This document shows positions 1-12,141 of a stretch of DNA of 64,000 bases, in pieces. The DNA comes from Daldinia sp. FL1419 (taxonomy: Eukaryota > Ascomycota > Sordariomycetes > Xylariales > Hypoxylaceae), in the NCBI GenBank assembly GCA_025201765.1, contig MU623347.1:434001-498000 (forward strand), in the 5' to 3' direction. Every line of letters starts with the position of its first letter. Within the stretch, counting starts at the first letter, position 1. The position numbers were made by a program, and so were the translations under genes. The notes under the pieces are model-generated. The model ran no database searches. It saw only the letters and a list, made by a program, of their open reading frames with translations, and was not told the DNA's origin.

Positions 1-965
1 GAATACGTCAAGTCCAGCGCCCCGTATTCGTAGGTACCTATGAGAAGTTGTAGGTCAGTTTTATACGGGAAATTTATGACGATTTATATTGATGATTACC
101 CGTTTACCATCTGCGAGTTAGTGGAGGGCACTTGACGAATACCTACCATTATACTAGAAGAAATGATAGTTAGGGGATATATTCTTGGTATAACTTAAGA
201 AGAATAGTACCGAGTGGTATACTTTGCCTTTGGTCGAGCATGACCTAACCTAGTTATCAATTAATACTTGTTAAGAAGAGTTAATTAGGTAGCTGTGGAA
301 GTTGGAAGTTAAACGTGGATACCCCTGGCTGGTTTAGTGGTGGGTTACGGCACGTCATTTACATAGTACCTAGGCCCACCTGAAGGCCGTACAGGTGACT
401 TACTACTTAACCTAGTACCTAGGTATAGTACGTACATGCAAGCTTTCAAGTAGTGTATACAGTGCATATCTAGCGTGCACAGTGCAGTATGAGTTCTCAT
501 ACTAGCAGCCGCAGCTCCTGCAGACATCCTACCTTGACAATTCCATCCGAATGGATCTTTGGTTGCATGTAGGGAAGGCGTGGATCACGAATCATAATCA
601 TATGCGCACGCAGATACGTACTAACAATTCCCCCCCACCCTGCTTTTTTTCCAAAGTCTAAACTTGACAATATAATATTGGAAATCGCACCTTTTCTAGA
701 CTACCTACCTACTATCGTAGTTTGCCGTGGCTATTATCTTTCCTCGTGGGTTTCTGCAGACGATGACCTTATCGTAAACTTCCATTTTTGTATTTGCAAG
801 CGAACTCCTAACCCATCAATTTTATTTTATTTTTCTGATTTCCTTGCGATAAACATCTATGGTTTCCTTCGCTAACATTTCCGCTACGACAGTGATGCCT
901 ATCTGCATCCTTCGCACTCTATCAGCATACATACATGCTACGAAAGCAAACGCCTAGAATCAAGC
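1..965. other. Intergenic, no gene seen
   Basis: No reading frame here resembles a protein family. The stretch is AT-rich, with scattered TACCTAGG/CCTAGGTA words (near 368-425). The last 100-200 bases are probably the promoter and leader of the downstream SUMO protease gene. Both edges are open, so an exon of a gene lying left of the window cannot be excluded. Confidence 0.6.
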
Positions 966-1139
966 ATGTCGACTGGTACGTCTTCAACAGTCGCCTCTAT
1001 TCGTAAATGATCTTTGTTAAAACTCGCTAATACTCAAACTGTAGGGACATACTCTCCACAAGTCCAACCTCACCTGACATTCTTTCCGAGATCGCCGGGG
1101 AGGTTTGAAAGTCTGAAGCGCCTGCCTACGCCAAACTAA
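966..1139 (+). CDS. Candidate spliced upstream ORF (34 codons) in the Ulp2-like leader
   Basis: An ATG at 966 with A at -3 opens a 10-nt exon (966-975) followed by a strong intron: donor GTACGT at 976, branch GCTAAT near 1026, acceptor TGTAG ending at 1044. Joining 975 to 1045 gives a 34-codon frame beginning MSTGTYSPQ and ending at TAA 1137-1139, 32 nt before the main ATG at 1172. The leader intron is well supported by its consensus sites. That the small frame is translated is an inference. It resembles no known protein and is more likely a regulatory uORF than a separate gene. Confidence 0.35.
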
Positions 1140-1171
1140 GCTATACCTCGCCCGATACGGTCACTCGCAAT

Positions 1172-4100
1172 ATGCCTGGTCGTCCGGTACGTGCTTAGGG
1201 TAGATACCTATTTTAGGATGAGACCTAATTCTTGCCGCAGGGGAGAAATCATCTCAACCACCTGGGTTCTGTACAGCCTATGAACAATCTTAACGGGAAC
1301 AAACAGAGCCATCCGCACACTACACAATCGCCCCCCATACGTCGCCGTCAAGACTCGCCACCAGCGCCACCACCTAAACGTCAGAGGGTCGAAGAGTACA
1401 GTACACATACCCAAGCCCAATTCGTGCTTGTACCCGAAAACGATGGACCTGCTAACCGACCCGATTCGCGCAAGCGACCTTTTGATGACCACAGCGACTC
1501 GCAACAGACCTTTATATCACAATCGTCTGCTAAAGGAGCCCAGTCGACCGAAACGAGAGTCCTCGAATATAAGTCCTCCGAATGTTACGTAAGACCACCC
1601 CCTAAGAATAGGCCTCGACATAACAGTATAAAGCACGTAGGAGACTCAGGTCGAGAGATTGTCGCCAGGGTTCCTTTGCTTAAGTCTGATATTGAGGATA
1701 GCGATGGAGATGTGGAGATTGTTGGGGCCCCTGAAGTCGTGACAATTCCTCAAACACGGCAAAATCAAGAGGCTCGGCTTTCCATTCAAGACGGTGCGAG
1801 ACGTTTCAAGGCAACATCTGGGGCCCAGAGAATGGACGAGATAATCGATACTGCGATACAGAACGAGAATGAGCCCAATAGCGTGGTTTCGAGCCCGGAT
1901 GAGCTGGCCCCAAAAACACAAGATATAAGAGAAAAAGTCCCAACAAAACGGCCTGCTTCCTCCCTGAGTTTATCTGGGAGGGGTGATATTACACGAACCA
2001 AATTCATCCAGCCATCTCGTATTAGACCGCAGGGCCCTAGTAGAGGGCCCAATGAATCGAACAAGGCTGCGAGGATTATTGACAGTGGGCTTTGTGTTGC
2101 CCGAGCTGTGTCAGGCGGTTATAAATATGATGCGAGACAGGCGAGCGATGCGAAGGGATGCTACCTAAATCTCCGAGAGATGAGCCATATCCTTCACCCA
2201 GAGAATTCAGAGGGCGAACATCTGAGAGAGTACGCATATTTAACGGTCAATCTTAAAAAGGTTAAGCGGATACTTGCCTTGCCTAATTCTGCCGATTGTC
2301 TTGTGGTTTCGATTGATCGCGCCGTTGATGGGTCAATAAGTGGCGGCTCAAAGCTGTTAGTTGAGTTCTTGTACCCCGCCGACCTTAGGAAGTTCGTTGA
2401 GTGGGCGAGAGGCACCGCGTCGCATAATCTAGTTGCAGAGCCCATTGCCAGGTGAGTTCTGAGAGCCTACTGCTCTCTGAGTGATTGCTAAATATGGGCT
2501 GTAGGGATCGTCTTAATAAGGAACTTGAAAATATGATGAAGAGGGCAACTAGTCATATTGTTAGAAGCGACGAGTTGAGGGGAGACGATGTGAAATTGAT
2601 CGAGCACAATCTGGCGAATACAAATCAGACAAGGGCTACCGACCCACCGCACCTCTCAACTCTAAAGATAAAGAATATACTGAGACAATCTGTCGCATCT
2701 CCGTCGAATTCTGAGATAACAATCATACCGGATGACCCTCAGCCCTATGATATTCGACGTACAACTCGTTCTACGTATACCTACGAAAGTTCTAGTTCGG
2801 AATCCGAATGCCCCGAGCTAGAAGGGTGGACAACTCAACATGAAGGCTGGGAGAGAAATTGGCGTAATTCTCTTGTCTTCCCTCCCCATGGCAAGAGCAG
2901 AGCTACTGTTGACAAGGAGGATATCCCTCGATTGGATGAAGGCCAATTTCTAAACGACAATTTAATCATTTTCTATCTGCGTTATCTCCAACATACATTG
3001 GAAGCAGAGAGGCCAGATCTTGCTCAGAGGATCTATTTCCAGAACACATACTTTTACGAAAAGCTCAAGTCTACCAGGACGACTCAAGGTATCAACTATG
3101 ATAGTGTCAAGGCGTGGACCTCTAAAGTCGACCTATTTACGAAAGATTATATCATCGTCCCAATCAATGAATTTACTCATTGGTACGTTGCCATTATATA
3201 TAACGCGCCAAAGCTACTCCCGTCGCCAGGTAAGATGGATGATACCAACGGTCGCCCCAAGGATACGATAACTATTGAAGAGGATGCCGACGATTCTAGA
3301 GAAGTATCATGCGCGGTATCTAGAGCCTCTTCTGATGGCGGAAAGTTGAACGAACCTGAGAGTCCTGATCCAGCGAAATTCGTAGCGCAGAGTGATGTCA
3401 CAAAATACTTCAGTCGTATGTCAATCGAAAGCCCGGAATCCCCAAGCAGTATCACTAAACAGATAATAGTCCCAGAGACAGAAGGCCAAGAGATAGATGC
3501 ACAGCTGACTAGCTGTAAACAGGAGGAAGTCACAGAAACACGGCATAGCGACTTTAGGGGTGACGTAAAGCATACCATGCCGTCGAATGAGAGCCCCCAA
3601 AGGAAAAAGTCGGTGAAAATCTACAGCACAAACCCTAAGAGATATGACCCAGAGCAGCCAAAAATCATCACACTCGACTCATTAGGACTGTCCCATTCTC
3701 CAGCTTGCAGCTGTCTGAAACAGTACTTGATTGCAGAGCTCAAAGATAAGAAAAATATCGAAATAGAGCATTCTAGGGCTTTGGGTATGACTGCTAAGGA
3801 CGTCCCCCAGCAAACAAATCACTGTGACTGCGGATTGTATCTACTAGGATACATAACAGAGTTCCTCAAAGATCCCGACGGGTTCATCCGTAGTATCCTT
3901 CGGCGTAAACCCATAGCCTGGGATCTAAATCCGTCAGAGCTCCGAAACAACATTCGGGACTTGATTTTTAACCTCCAGGAGGAACAACAACGCAGAGAGG
4001 ACCAGCATAAAGAAGAGAAACGTAACAAAGCCGCCTTGAAAAGGAAGACTGGGGGTTCTATAAGTGAGCGACCCCTCAAGAAAGCTGCCAAGGAGCAGGA

Positions 4101-4656
4101 TACCGACCGAGGCACACCCGAACTCCAGAAAGAGGAAGATGCTGCCGAGAAGAATAATACAGCCAAGCCTCAAACAAGTTCGCCTACTCCCGAAGTCCCC
4201 CTAGAAGCCAGATCTGTCCCTGATTCAGAAAACCGGCCCATCCCCGGCTCGTTCCCCCGGTCCCCGGCCGTAGCGAGCACTGGTATAATTGCATCTATTG
4301 AAAGCAACGCCGAAGGAGCCAAGACTGCGAGGTTCGTCTCACCGCTCCCTGGATCCCCACGTGGCTCTTCACCGACTAGGCCTATGGTCGTCGAGGATTC
4401 AGAAGCTCCTCAAAAGCGGGGCCAGGATATCAATCATATCCATAGTAATCCTAAGCAGGCCAGCCCACTAGAAGAATCGACCAAAGGGCCGCAAAGGTCC
4501 TACCAAAGCCATGACGGGCCGGTTGATGAAACTCGAAAGCAAGAGACATCAACACAAAGCCCATATTTTGGCGGCCGGCAACCTGGCGACAAGATGGCAT
4601 CGGCTAGATTACGTGAAGAACCAGTTCACTCGGATGTTATTGATATATCAGATTAA
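1172..4656 (+). CDS. ULP2: Ulp2-like SUMO-specific cysteine protease (C48 family)
   Basis: Predicted SUMO deconjugating protease of 1125 aa, expected in the nucleus. Exons are 1172-1186, 1241-2451 and 2505-4656, with 54- and 53-bp introns. The first exon is only five codons (MPGRP), chosen because its GTACGT donor joins in frame to the long exon, which otherwise lacks an ATG at its start. The peptidase triad is visible: His634 in FTHWYV, Asp800 in ITLDSLG, and Gln845 and Cys851 in PQQTNHCDCG. The His-Asp spacing carries an insert of about 120 to 140 low-complexity, Ser- and acid-rich residues, and long N- and C-terminal tails are mostly polar and disordered. Both points are typical of Ulp2 rather than Ulp1. 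The C-terminus ends in DVIDISD, a possible SUMO-interacting patch. A spliced uORF precedes it. Confidence 0.88.
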
Positions 4657-5271
4657 TTTCTGCAGGCCAGCTCGTAGTAATATGATGAAGGTGGGAACAA
4701 GCAAAAAAGGGAACTAGGGGATTTATTTTTCGCTAAGGAGCATCAGGAAGCATGGTCGCGACTTGATACATATCTGCATAGAAACGGCGTCGGAGGACGG
4801 TTTGTGTCTGTTTTTACAAAAGATTTTGCACTCGTATACCCCTTGTGGAAGGCGATTCTGACTTTGCACCGCGAGTCTGGGGCGTTACGTAGGGTGGTCA
4901 ATGGCGAAAATGCATTAATCTTTACTTTGATGTTGGTTTACGTAGGTCCGGCATGAAGTGCCGACGTATGGCCTGCGAGCAGTATCTTGAGAATAGTATA
5001 ACGATAAATATGCCATTGAACAAAAAGGATTCCCTACCTAGCGTGGACTTAGCTGAGTGAGATAATAGGGGTCCTTTATTTGAAGGACACTGAGGGTTAA
5101 AACGTCCCTCGCACCCGTAGACCAGAGGAATTTTATAAATTTTATAGAACAACAGCTAACAGATAGACGAGGGGTAAAATCGTAACACGTAGATTGTAAT
5201 TTCCTACCAACTGCTAGCTATACCTAACCCCATCCCGAAACCTTTTCCGCCCCCTCCCCCCCCCGGCGCGA
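4657..5271. other. Convergent 3' intergenic region
   Basis: This lies between the stops of the Ulp2-like gene (+) and SPC3 (-) and should hold both 3' UTRs. No gene was recognised. A C-rich run near 5247-5264 lies just past the SPC3 stop on its strand. Confidence 0.6.
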
Positions 5272-6121
5272 CTACCGGGCCTTCTTGCTGCCCTTCTCCT
5301 CGCCGTCCTTCTTCTTGAGGGCCGGGAGCGCGAAGGCACTGCTGATGCCGTCGCTCATCTTCTTCCACAGGCCAAAGTCGGAGTCTTGGTTCCAGGTTAG
5401 GACGCCGACCCAGGGCTGCACGTTGTAGTGCACGCGCAGCTTGACGTCGTCGGTCGATGCGATCTTGCCGGTGGGGTGGGTGATTTGGTATTTGGGTTTT
5501 TGGTTCTTGAGGGCGAGTTTGCCTCTGAGAGGGGAAGGGGGGGGTTAGCATTTCGGTTCGGGTTTCTGGGTAGGCGAGGGACAAGAGTTTCTATTGAAAA
5601 AGGGGGGGGAGGAGGTCGTACCGGCTTGGATCTATGGTCTTGCCGGCGGCGCTCTTGCGCAGCTTCTTAAGGGAGGCGGGGCCGAGGTTGCTTAGGTGGT
5701 CGGCGCTCGGGCTCGTGATGATGGAGTCCCAGATGACGGCCTTGTTGGTCTGGTTCAGGCTGTCGGCGCCGGCGGGGGCGGCGGGCCATTCGGCGGTTAC
5801 GTAGACGAATAGCTGCTTGGTGTTCCAGGTGAATAGCGACGAGAGGTCTGCGTCTAGCGAAAACTTGATGATGGCATATTCTTCCTTCTTGGTGCTATAG
5901 TAGTGCGGTCGACCCTTGACTCTGTTTGCTCCCGTCAGTTAACGTGTTCGATTGAGGAGAGTCGCCGGTTTCCCTTACACCTGGACATTGGTCGGCTTTA
6001 TCGTCGCGCTCGGGGTCCGAGGGGCAGTGAGGTCAGAAGCGGCAATTAGGGCGGCGACGACGAATGCGACGGTGGTGAAGAAGCCGAATACATTTTGTAT
6101 TCTGGTCAAGGAGTTGTACAT
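5272..6121 (-). CDS. SPC3: Signal peptidase complex subunit 3 (SPC22/23 family)
   Basis: Subunit of the ER signal peptidase complex, which removes signal peptides from secretory precursors. The protein is a single-pass type II membrane protein with a luminal domain. Exons on the minus strand are 5979-6121, 5622-5921 and 5272-5524, with introns of 57 and 97 bp, giving 231 aa. It starts MYNSLTRIQNVFGFF, and residues about 12-30 form one hydrophobic membrane segment. The luminal part shows the family signatures VKGRPHYYSTKKEEYA, FSLDADLSSLFTWNTKQLF and the WDSII region. The Lys-rich C-terminal tail (KKKDGEEKGSKKAR) is longer than in animals, where the protein is about 180 aa. The exon 1 donor was set at GTAAGG rather than the overlapping GTGTAA, because only that keeps the frame. 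Confidence 0.92.
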
Positions 6122-6513
6122 GATGACGGGGTGAGTTGGTTTCGGTTCCCAAGATTAGGGAGAGGGAGAGGGAGAAAAGGAAAATTGAATACAATTAATA
6201 AAGACACGGGTCTTCTAGCCGCATAAAAATGGGCTTGTATTCGGAGTCTCCGGTCCTTGTCGTCGTTTACATGTAAGAAGAATCTAGCATAAGATGCGAG
6301 GCCACGTATTGAAGGTATTGGATTTATTGGACTGGAACTTATTAGTTAGAGGTTCCGTATGATAGGTCCCTTGGGTACCTGTTATCGATAATTCTTTTAT
6401 CAATTTCTTATCAACTATCCCAGCTTAGGTATTGTCTGTCTTTTCTTGGCATCCCTTTTAAATTGATCTCCCCCCCCTTTTCATCGCGAAGAGAAAGTCA
6501 AAATAAAAGAGAA

Positions 6514-6544
6514 ACACACACACACACACACAAAAAAAAAAAAA
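6514..6544. repeat. (AC)n microsatellite followed by poly-A
   Basis: Uninterrupted AC dinucleotides run from 6514 to about 6532 and continue into an A-run to 6544, about 400 bp upstream of the SPC3 start. Confidence 0.9.
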
Positions 6545-8737
6545 GGATATAGTTGGAGGTAATTCTTAGGCTAGCAGATTTACGAACGTTTCGCTAGGCC
6601 GTACCAACACGACCTTTTGGCTGTTCGTTAAAGACTTTACTATTACTTGGGCTTATAAGTCGTCGTTCTGCGTGGGAATTTTAGACGCGGATAAATATTG
6701 GTATAAGATTTCGCGCGTTGTGGTTTTATTTATAGAGTCTATTTAGTATGGCAGTGGGTCCGGCTCTCCCCCCTATTCCAGCTACCACCATACAAAATAC
6801 CATAGTTCAAGTGCCTTATAAAGGCCTGAGGACCGAGGTCCCTCCAAACCCATGATACATAAGTACTCCATTCAAAGCGTCAGAACTCCTCATTAACTAA
6901 CATATTCGACTATACTAGTCACTACAACGGCTTCTTAGACTCGGACTTGGGTTCCTCACGACGATATGCGCTAGCGAGATCCGGCCCCTATAGCCTTATC
7001 ATTAGCTCACTTCAGAAGAAACTCGAGGTGTAGGTAATTGCTTACCCATTCTGAAGCGTGGGCGTCTAATGGAGCAAGCTGAAGAGTGCCATCTGGGAGT
7101 ACTAGACTCTGGACGCCCGAACTCAGGAGAATAGTCACTAATATGTCCTTGGGCTCCATTTCGTAGCCACGTGTTTACTGCCGATGGGTAGTATCAAGTT
7201 GATATTCAAGGATGCGCTCATGAAAGAGCCTATAGCTTGTTAAGGTCGCAATTATACTCTTAGATGTCCGAGTCCGCCTAAGACAAACTACTTAGAATCA
7301 TATCGCAAGTGTGCGGCCATCAGAATTAATAGTTTAGGTGAATGTGAATCCCAGAGTACTGGCATGGTTTCATACTCATTGAATATATACACGCATAGTC
7401 GACCGTCCCTTGTCAATGATCAGCACGAGAATATCTATTCTTTCCAGGGCCACGAAACTACGCGGCCCTAGTAGACCCTAGAATCACTTACGCAGTGATG
7501 ATCACTCGTGGGTAAATTATAATAAGATATTGAAATACCGCGATGGATTGACACGGCGGTTCATTACCTACGTACGTGGAATACCATGATAAGCATCGTT
7601 TTCCCGATTACATAGAAGGTCAAGAATATATTTGGAAACCCGGGCTTCGGTCGACATTCAAACAGCAGCAGCTCAGACAGTTAACTATAGCCATCTTCCC
7701 AAAGAGCAATTACTAGGTGGCAGTAACTGGTATACATAATACCAGATGATAAAGTACAAAAACTTCCACCCTTTCTACCTTACCTTTGAGGACGAGAGGA
7801 ACATATGTCCGAGTCATTTGGTTCTCTTATTTTACTGATTCTCTAATGAGACGAATATGTTACTCGAAATATCGTATGATAAAGGGCCCATCCGGGAAAA
7901 TACCTAGCTGCGCCGAGGTGATGATCATCGTAGGTTAAATGGCGGCTTACCGGCTATTACAAGGCTGCGAGGCGATCATTATACAATATAGGATTCTATG
8001 GACGGGACAGGACTATATTAGTCTTAAATAGGAATGTCGTTGACATTTACTACCAAAGCCTAACCCTCAGAAAAATAACGAGCAATCAAATTGTCATACT
8101 CACGACCCAGCCTTCCTCAAGGCTTCACCGGCGAGTATGATCTCCTAGTTATAGAATAGTTCAGGCTTTCTGGTCTAGTCACACTGTGCAGTCGACATAT
8201 CTTTAAACTACCGAGAGGAAAATTAGGAGAAATAGGTCCCAAACACCCGATTTTTAGACTCGTTTTCGTAGTCTGCCAGGGCGAGGTGTAGGTTAATATA
8301 TAGGTAGGGACGAATAAAGCCCATTGCTTCCTCACCACTACAAGTGTAGGCCCAGTCTGTACGACAATTGCATTCAACTTTTGCAGGACTCCTTGTATTT
8401 AATTAGCCGTGCCGTAATTGTCGAGTTATTGCTATATTCTTGTAATGCTTAACGCGTTATATCGGGATCGAGGAAGAGAGGTTCGACGTGAAGCATAGCA
8501 CCAGTTTTTCCCCTTGTAACGAACCTCAAGATGTTAACCATTTTACACGACCGGTTTATTATGACTACAATATGTCATATATACCTACTGCCATATATAC
8601 CCACTTACATAGTAGTCAACTCCATATTCAAACTCAAGAAAGTATTGTCTTATGTAAACTATAAAGTCTATACTGACTATATGTAGAATGTTACAGGCGT
8701 ACATGGTATATACCTATGTAGTATATATGATGCCATG

Positions 8738-8808
8738 GACGCGGTCTGTACCCGAGGTACTCTACAAGACCGCGTCGTTATTGATCCAACTCGCTATAGC
8801 AGATAGCG
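8738..8808. other. Two adjacent perfect inverted repeats (hairpins)
   Basis: The first has 10-nt perfect arms (GACGCGGTCT at 8738-8747 and AGACCGCGTC at 8767-8776) with an inner 5-nt stem GTACC/GGTAC in its loop. The second, 15 nt further on, has 6-nt arms (CGCTAT at 8792-8797, ATAGCG at 8803-8808) around a 5-nt loop. They stand out as GC-rich stems inside AT-rich DNA. Function is unknown. Confidence 0.7.
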
Positions 8809-9565
8809 CGATGGTTTGAGATATGGTAAGCCCGGTGATTACATGGGTTTTATTTTGTTTAGGTGGCCGTGCGTCCTGCTCTTTGCCTACTTACCACTCC
8901 CCTTCAACAATTCTCCACGTATTGCAAATCTCGCCTCCTCTATTCACCTTATTTTTCTGATTAGGTAGCATTCCCGTGAGTCACTTTAGACAGGCTGGGA
9001 ACAATCATGATTTTATACACAAAATGGGTGACTATATACAGCACCCAAGTAGGATTACAAGCGTCTCTTCCAAGACGCCTCGGAATGTTATCAACTGCGC
9101 CGTAGCCCTCCGCGACCATCGCGTGTAAACGTAACCATGCAGCCCTCATAGCCTCTCTAGCGGTCGTTTCGTTCCTAATTGTACATGATTTCGCGAATTT
9201 CCCAATTCTCGTTTTTCAAACGGAATAGAGCTCAGCCTCGCGTGAGCTCAATACTGGATTTTTTTTTTTTTAGATAATAACTTGGAACCGGCGCGAAAAG
9301 AGTCTATAATAATGATAAATTTTTCATGCAGGATCCAACCTACTCGGCGACCACCGCGCCTCATAGGAGGGCACGAAAAAATATGCTCGATAAGGGGCAG
9401 CCTAAGAAAAACGGCGGGAGCTGCACGGGGTCTCCAGCACACCAGTCCTACAACTATAGCTTGAGTCCTGGTGCTGGATTACTGAGATCGTGTATTAAGG
9501 GCGTGAAGGCGGGAGAGGGGAGCTTTTATATGGGCAAGTCATCCAAATATGGCAGGGATGGAAAC

Positions 9566-10766
9566 TTAAAAGGGGATATTGGGCGATGCCTGAGGACCGA
9601 GAGCTTCTTGTTGCTCCTGTAGTTCCTCACCACCGGCCTCAATACTGATTCCAAGACCAACCTTGGCAGATTGCTGTGAAGAAAGTAGTTAGTGAAAGAA
9701 CTTGACGCTCGCAAAACTCCAAATAAACTTACAGTGAAGTGATCGACGTCAGCACAGAAAGACATCATGACGGGGGGTGCCACACGCTTCTCTAGTATGC
9801 AGGCCAATTTGCCCTTAGAATCGACCTGCGCTCGGAATGTCGACATGCGGAAATCGTACTTGACTCCGACGGATGTAAGCCCCTCCTTTTGTAAACCACC
9901 TCCCATCAAACCTCCAGGGCCAGGAGCCACCTGCAGAGTCATGTCGACACCGGCTTGAACCTTGTCTGACAACTTCCGCCAGTACGTTGTGTTAAGGGCA
10001 CCTTGCGCATGAATTTGAGCAGTCGCGACCCAGTCGTCGGACTTATATTTTGCGCAATACGACAGAGCAGACTCGGGCGGCTGATTTAAAGCCGCGCGTT
10101 GCCAAACGGCCTCAATACCAAGGGCAAGTTTACGAGTGACGGATTGAAGATGGCTTAGGATGAAGATGCCAGTCAAACCGCCCTCGAGGTAGGAAGGGTT
10201 TAACATCTTAAGTGAAGAAGTAAAGTCACTACCGGTATACTCGTGCTCAATCGAGGCCATATCCTGAGCACCTATAGAAAACTGTGTTTTTGTCACGAGC
10301 GCCGAGTTCCAACGGTAGTTAAACCGCGTTGATAGCATACCATTGTTATCCATACTTCCTTGGAGGAACACCTACGAGGAGGCGGGTTACATGTCAACTT
10401 GATATTTGTTATGCGAATCGTGGAGGGGGTAGAACTAACCTTGTTGGTGCCAAAGAGGCCTGCAAAGGCGTAAGGGTTCTGATGCTCGCCCATAGCAAAT
10501 TGATGTGAAACCTGGAATAGCGGCGATAAACTGACGGCCTTTGTAAGGTCTGCTCTTATACCCGTGTGCATGTAGTTGGCGAGGGAAACTTCACGCTGAA
10601 CCTCTTTTGCGATAGTTTCGACGGTACCGGGGTTGGACAAACCGAGCTTGGCTCGTCGGTCGGAGAAAGACTTGTATGCATCGGAAATTGCATTGGCTAA
10701 GGGATTCGAGGTTAGGAAGCCTAAGGGCAACGGCTCAGACGGCCGCGATTCGAGGCTGAAGGCCAT
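9566..10766 (-). CDS. TOM40: Mitochondrial import receptor channel Tom40
   Basis: Beta-barrel channel of the TOM complex in the mitochondrial outer membrane, the entry gate for nearly all imported precursors. Exons on the minus strand are 10440-10766, 9733-10371 and 9566-9673, with introns of 68 and 59 bp, giving 357 aa, the usual fungal length. The N-terminus MAFSLESRPSEPLPLGFLTSNP and the segments AKLGLSNPGTVE, QFAMGEHQNPYAF, LQGSMDNNG and KLSDKVQAGVD match the eukaryotic porin family in Tom40 order. The last exon, which reads SAKVGLGISIEAGGEELQEQQE, is recovered only after splicing at a CTAAC/CACAG site, because reading through the intron gives an unrelated tail. It faces the PFK-2 gene across a 1.4 kb divergent promoter region. 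Confidence 0.95.
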
Positions 10767-12141
10767 GGTGGAAGTAGAGTCGTCGGAGGTGTCAAGGCAG
10801 ACTGACGTCGTTGATAAGAAATGACGACAGAAGATGTAGCCGAGGGGCCTTTTCGGTTTAGAAAAAAAAAAAGAAAAAAAAAAGGCTTCGAGGTTCGAAC
10901 TTGCGGTAAAATTTGAGAACCTATAGAGTAGTAACTACTAAATAATGGTTACTCAACTTTACTCGTCTGCGAGCTGCTGACGATTGGGTCAAGATGTCGT
11001 TATTAATTTTTTTTATTAGCTTGCAGTGTCGAAAAAAAATGATTCTTGGGGCAGGCGGCTGTAAGCTCAAGATCCTGGTCGAATCAGTGCAAGTTCTCCA
11101 TTTTTGTCAACGGAATAATCCTTGTGCCGCTCTAAAAACCTTAAAAAACCTACATACTTCCATAGGTATCTTCCATAACTACATGGTACAATAAGTACCT
11201 ACTAATCTCTGAGGTAGCTTACCTAAACCTACAGGACCTACATACTGTATTACCTCTTCCCATTCTCAAATAGATACACATGTACGTACATATGCACTTA
11301 GATAATTCAGACAAGTGCTATTGGACCAATTGTATTGTGGAGCGAGCTTCAGTCTACACATGTAGTCACATGAAGATAAACGGGTATAGACGGATACGTA
11401 CCTCTGTGACGTACTTAAAGAAAGTTGCGTCACCCGTTTCTCCCCGTCTTTACGTAAATTCCACGGTCTCGGCCGCGCCTTATTCATGTCAATGCGTCTC
11501 GAAGAAGTTCTCACTTCTAACGGTTAGACAACAGTTACCTACGCAGCTACGGTTAGGTTAGTCTACACGCGCATAAGGCATTCGTTTTCTTTTAGGTACC
11601 TACTTGTGAAGGACCAATCTGTTCGATATTTTAAAAAGCTTATTTCGCGCTTGGTTGCATCATCTCTTGAGCCGTATTTAAGCTTGACCTGGGTCATCCT
11701 TACCGCGAATCTGCATCCATTCTCGAGTTTTTATTGGAACCCTTAAACACTTCGACCCTTTCACCCAAGATCCATATTTTTGTTTATGCAGAAAAAAGAA
11801 GAAGAAAAGTGACAATCTACCTCTAGCTCTACTTGTGGGTGCTTTTTATAGCAAACCGGTCTTAAAGACTACCTACTGCCTAGCTTAGCTGCTATCTCGT
11901 CCTCCGAGTTGACAATTCCTCACCTAGCCGAGGTCTTCCGCTCTGACTATAATCCGAACATCAAGGTTCAAGTCGCTTTCAGACTTCAGACTTCAGACCT
12001 CAACTCTTATAACTACCTCTTGCAGGCTACTCTCCGGGCTGCACCCCTTGTAAGGTAAAGGGAATATAAATTGGAGACCTGGTACGATTGCTCCCCCAGC
12101 ATTTAAGCGACCAAAAGCAACTATCGACCCAAACCGTTATC
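10767..12141. promoter_or_regulatory. Divergent promoter region between TOM40 and PFK-2
   Basis: 1.4 kb between two outward-facing starts, holding both promoters and leaders. An A-rich stretch interrupted by G lies at 10862-10883. CT-rich sequence and AGACTTCAGACTTCAGACC triplets lie at about 11982-12000. No coding region was recognised. Confidence 0.6.

Larger units (their letters stand above)
6122..9565. other. 3.4 kb without a recognisable gene
   Basis: The first few hundred bases are the SPC3 promoter. A (CA)n/poly-A tract lies at 6514-6544. From about 6570 to 8400 base composition is mixed but every frame is broken by stops, and nothing could be matched to a family. A TATAAA at about 6818 is followed only by short frames. 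A pair of strong hairpins lies at 8738-8808. The part nearest 9566 is the TOM40 3' side. It could be a decayed gene or element, or non-coding DNA. Confidence 0.5.
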
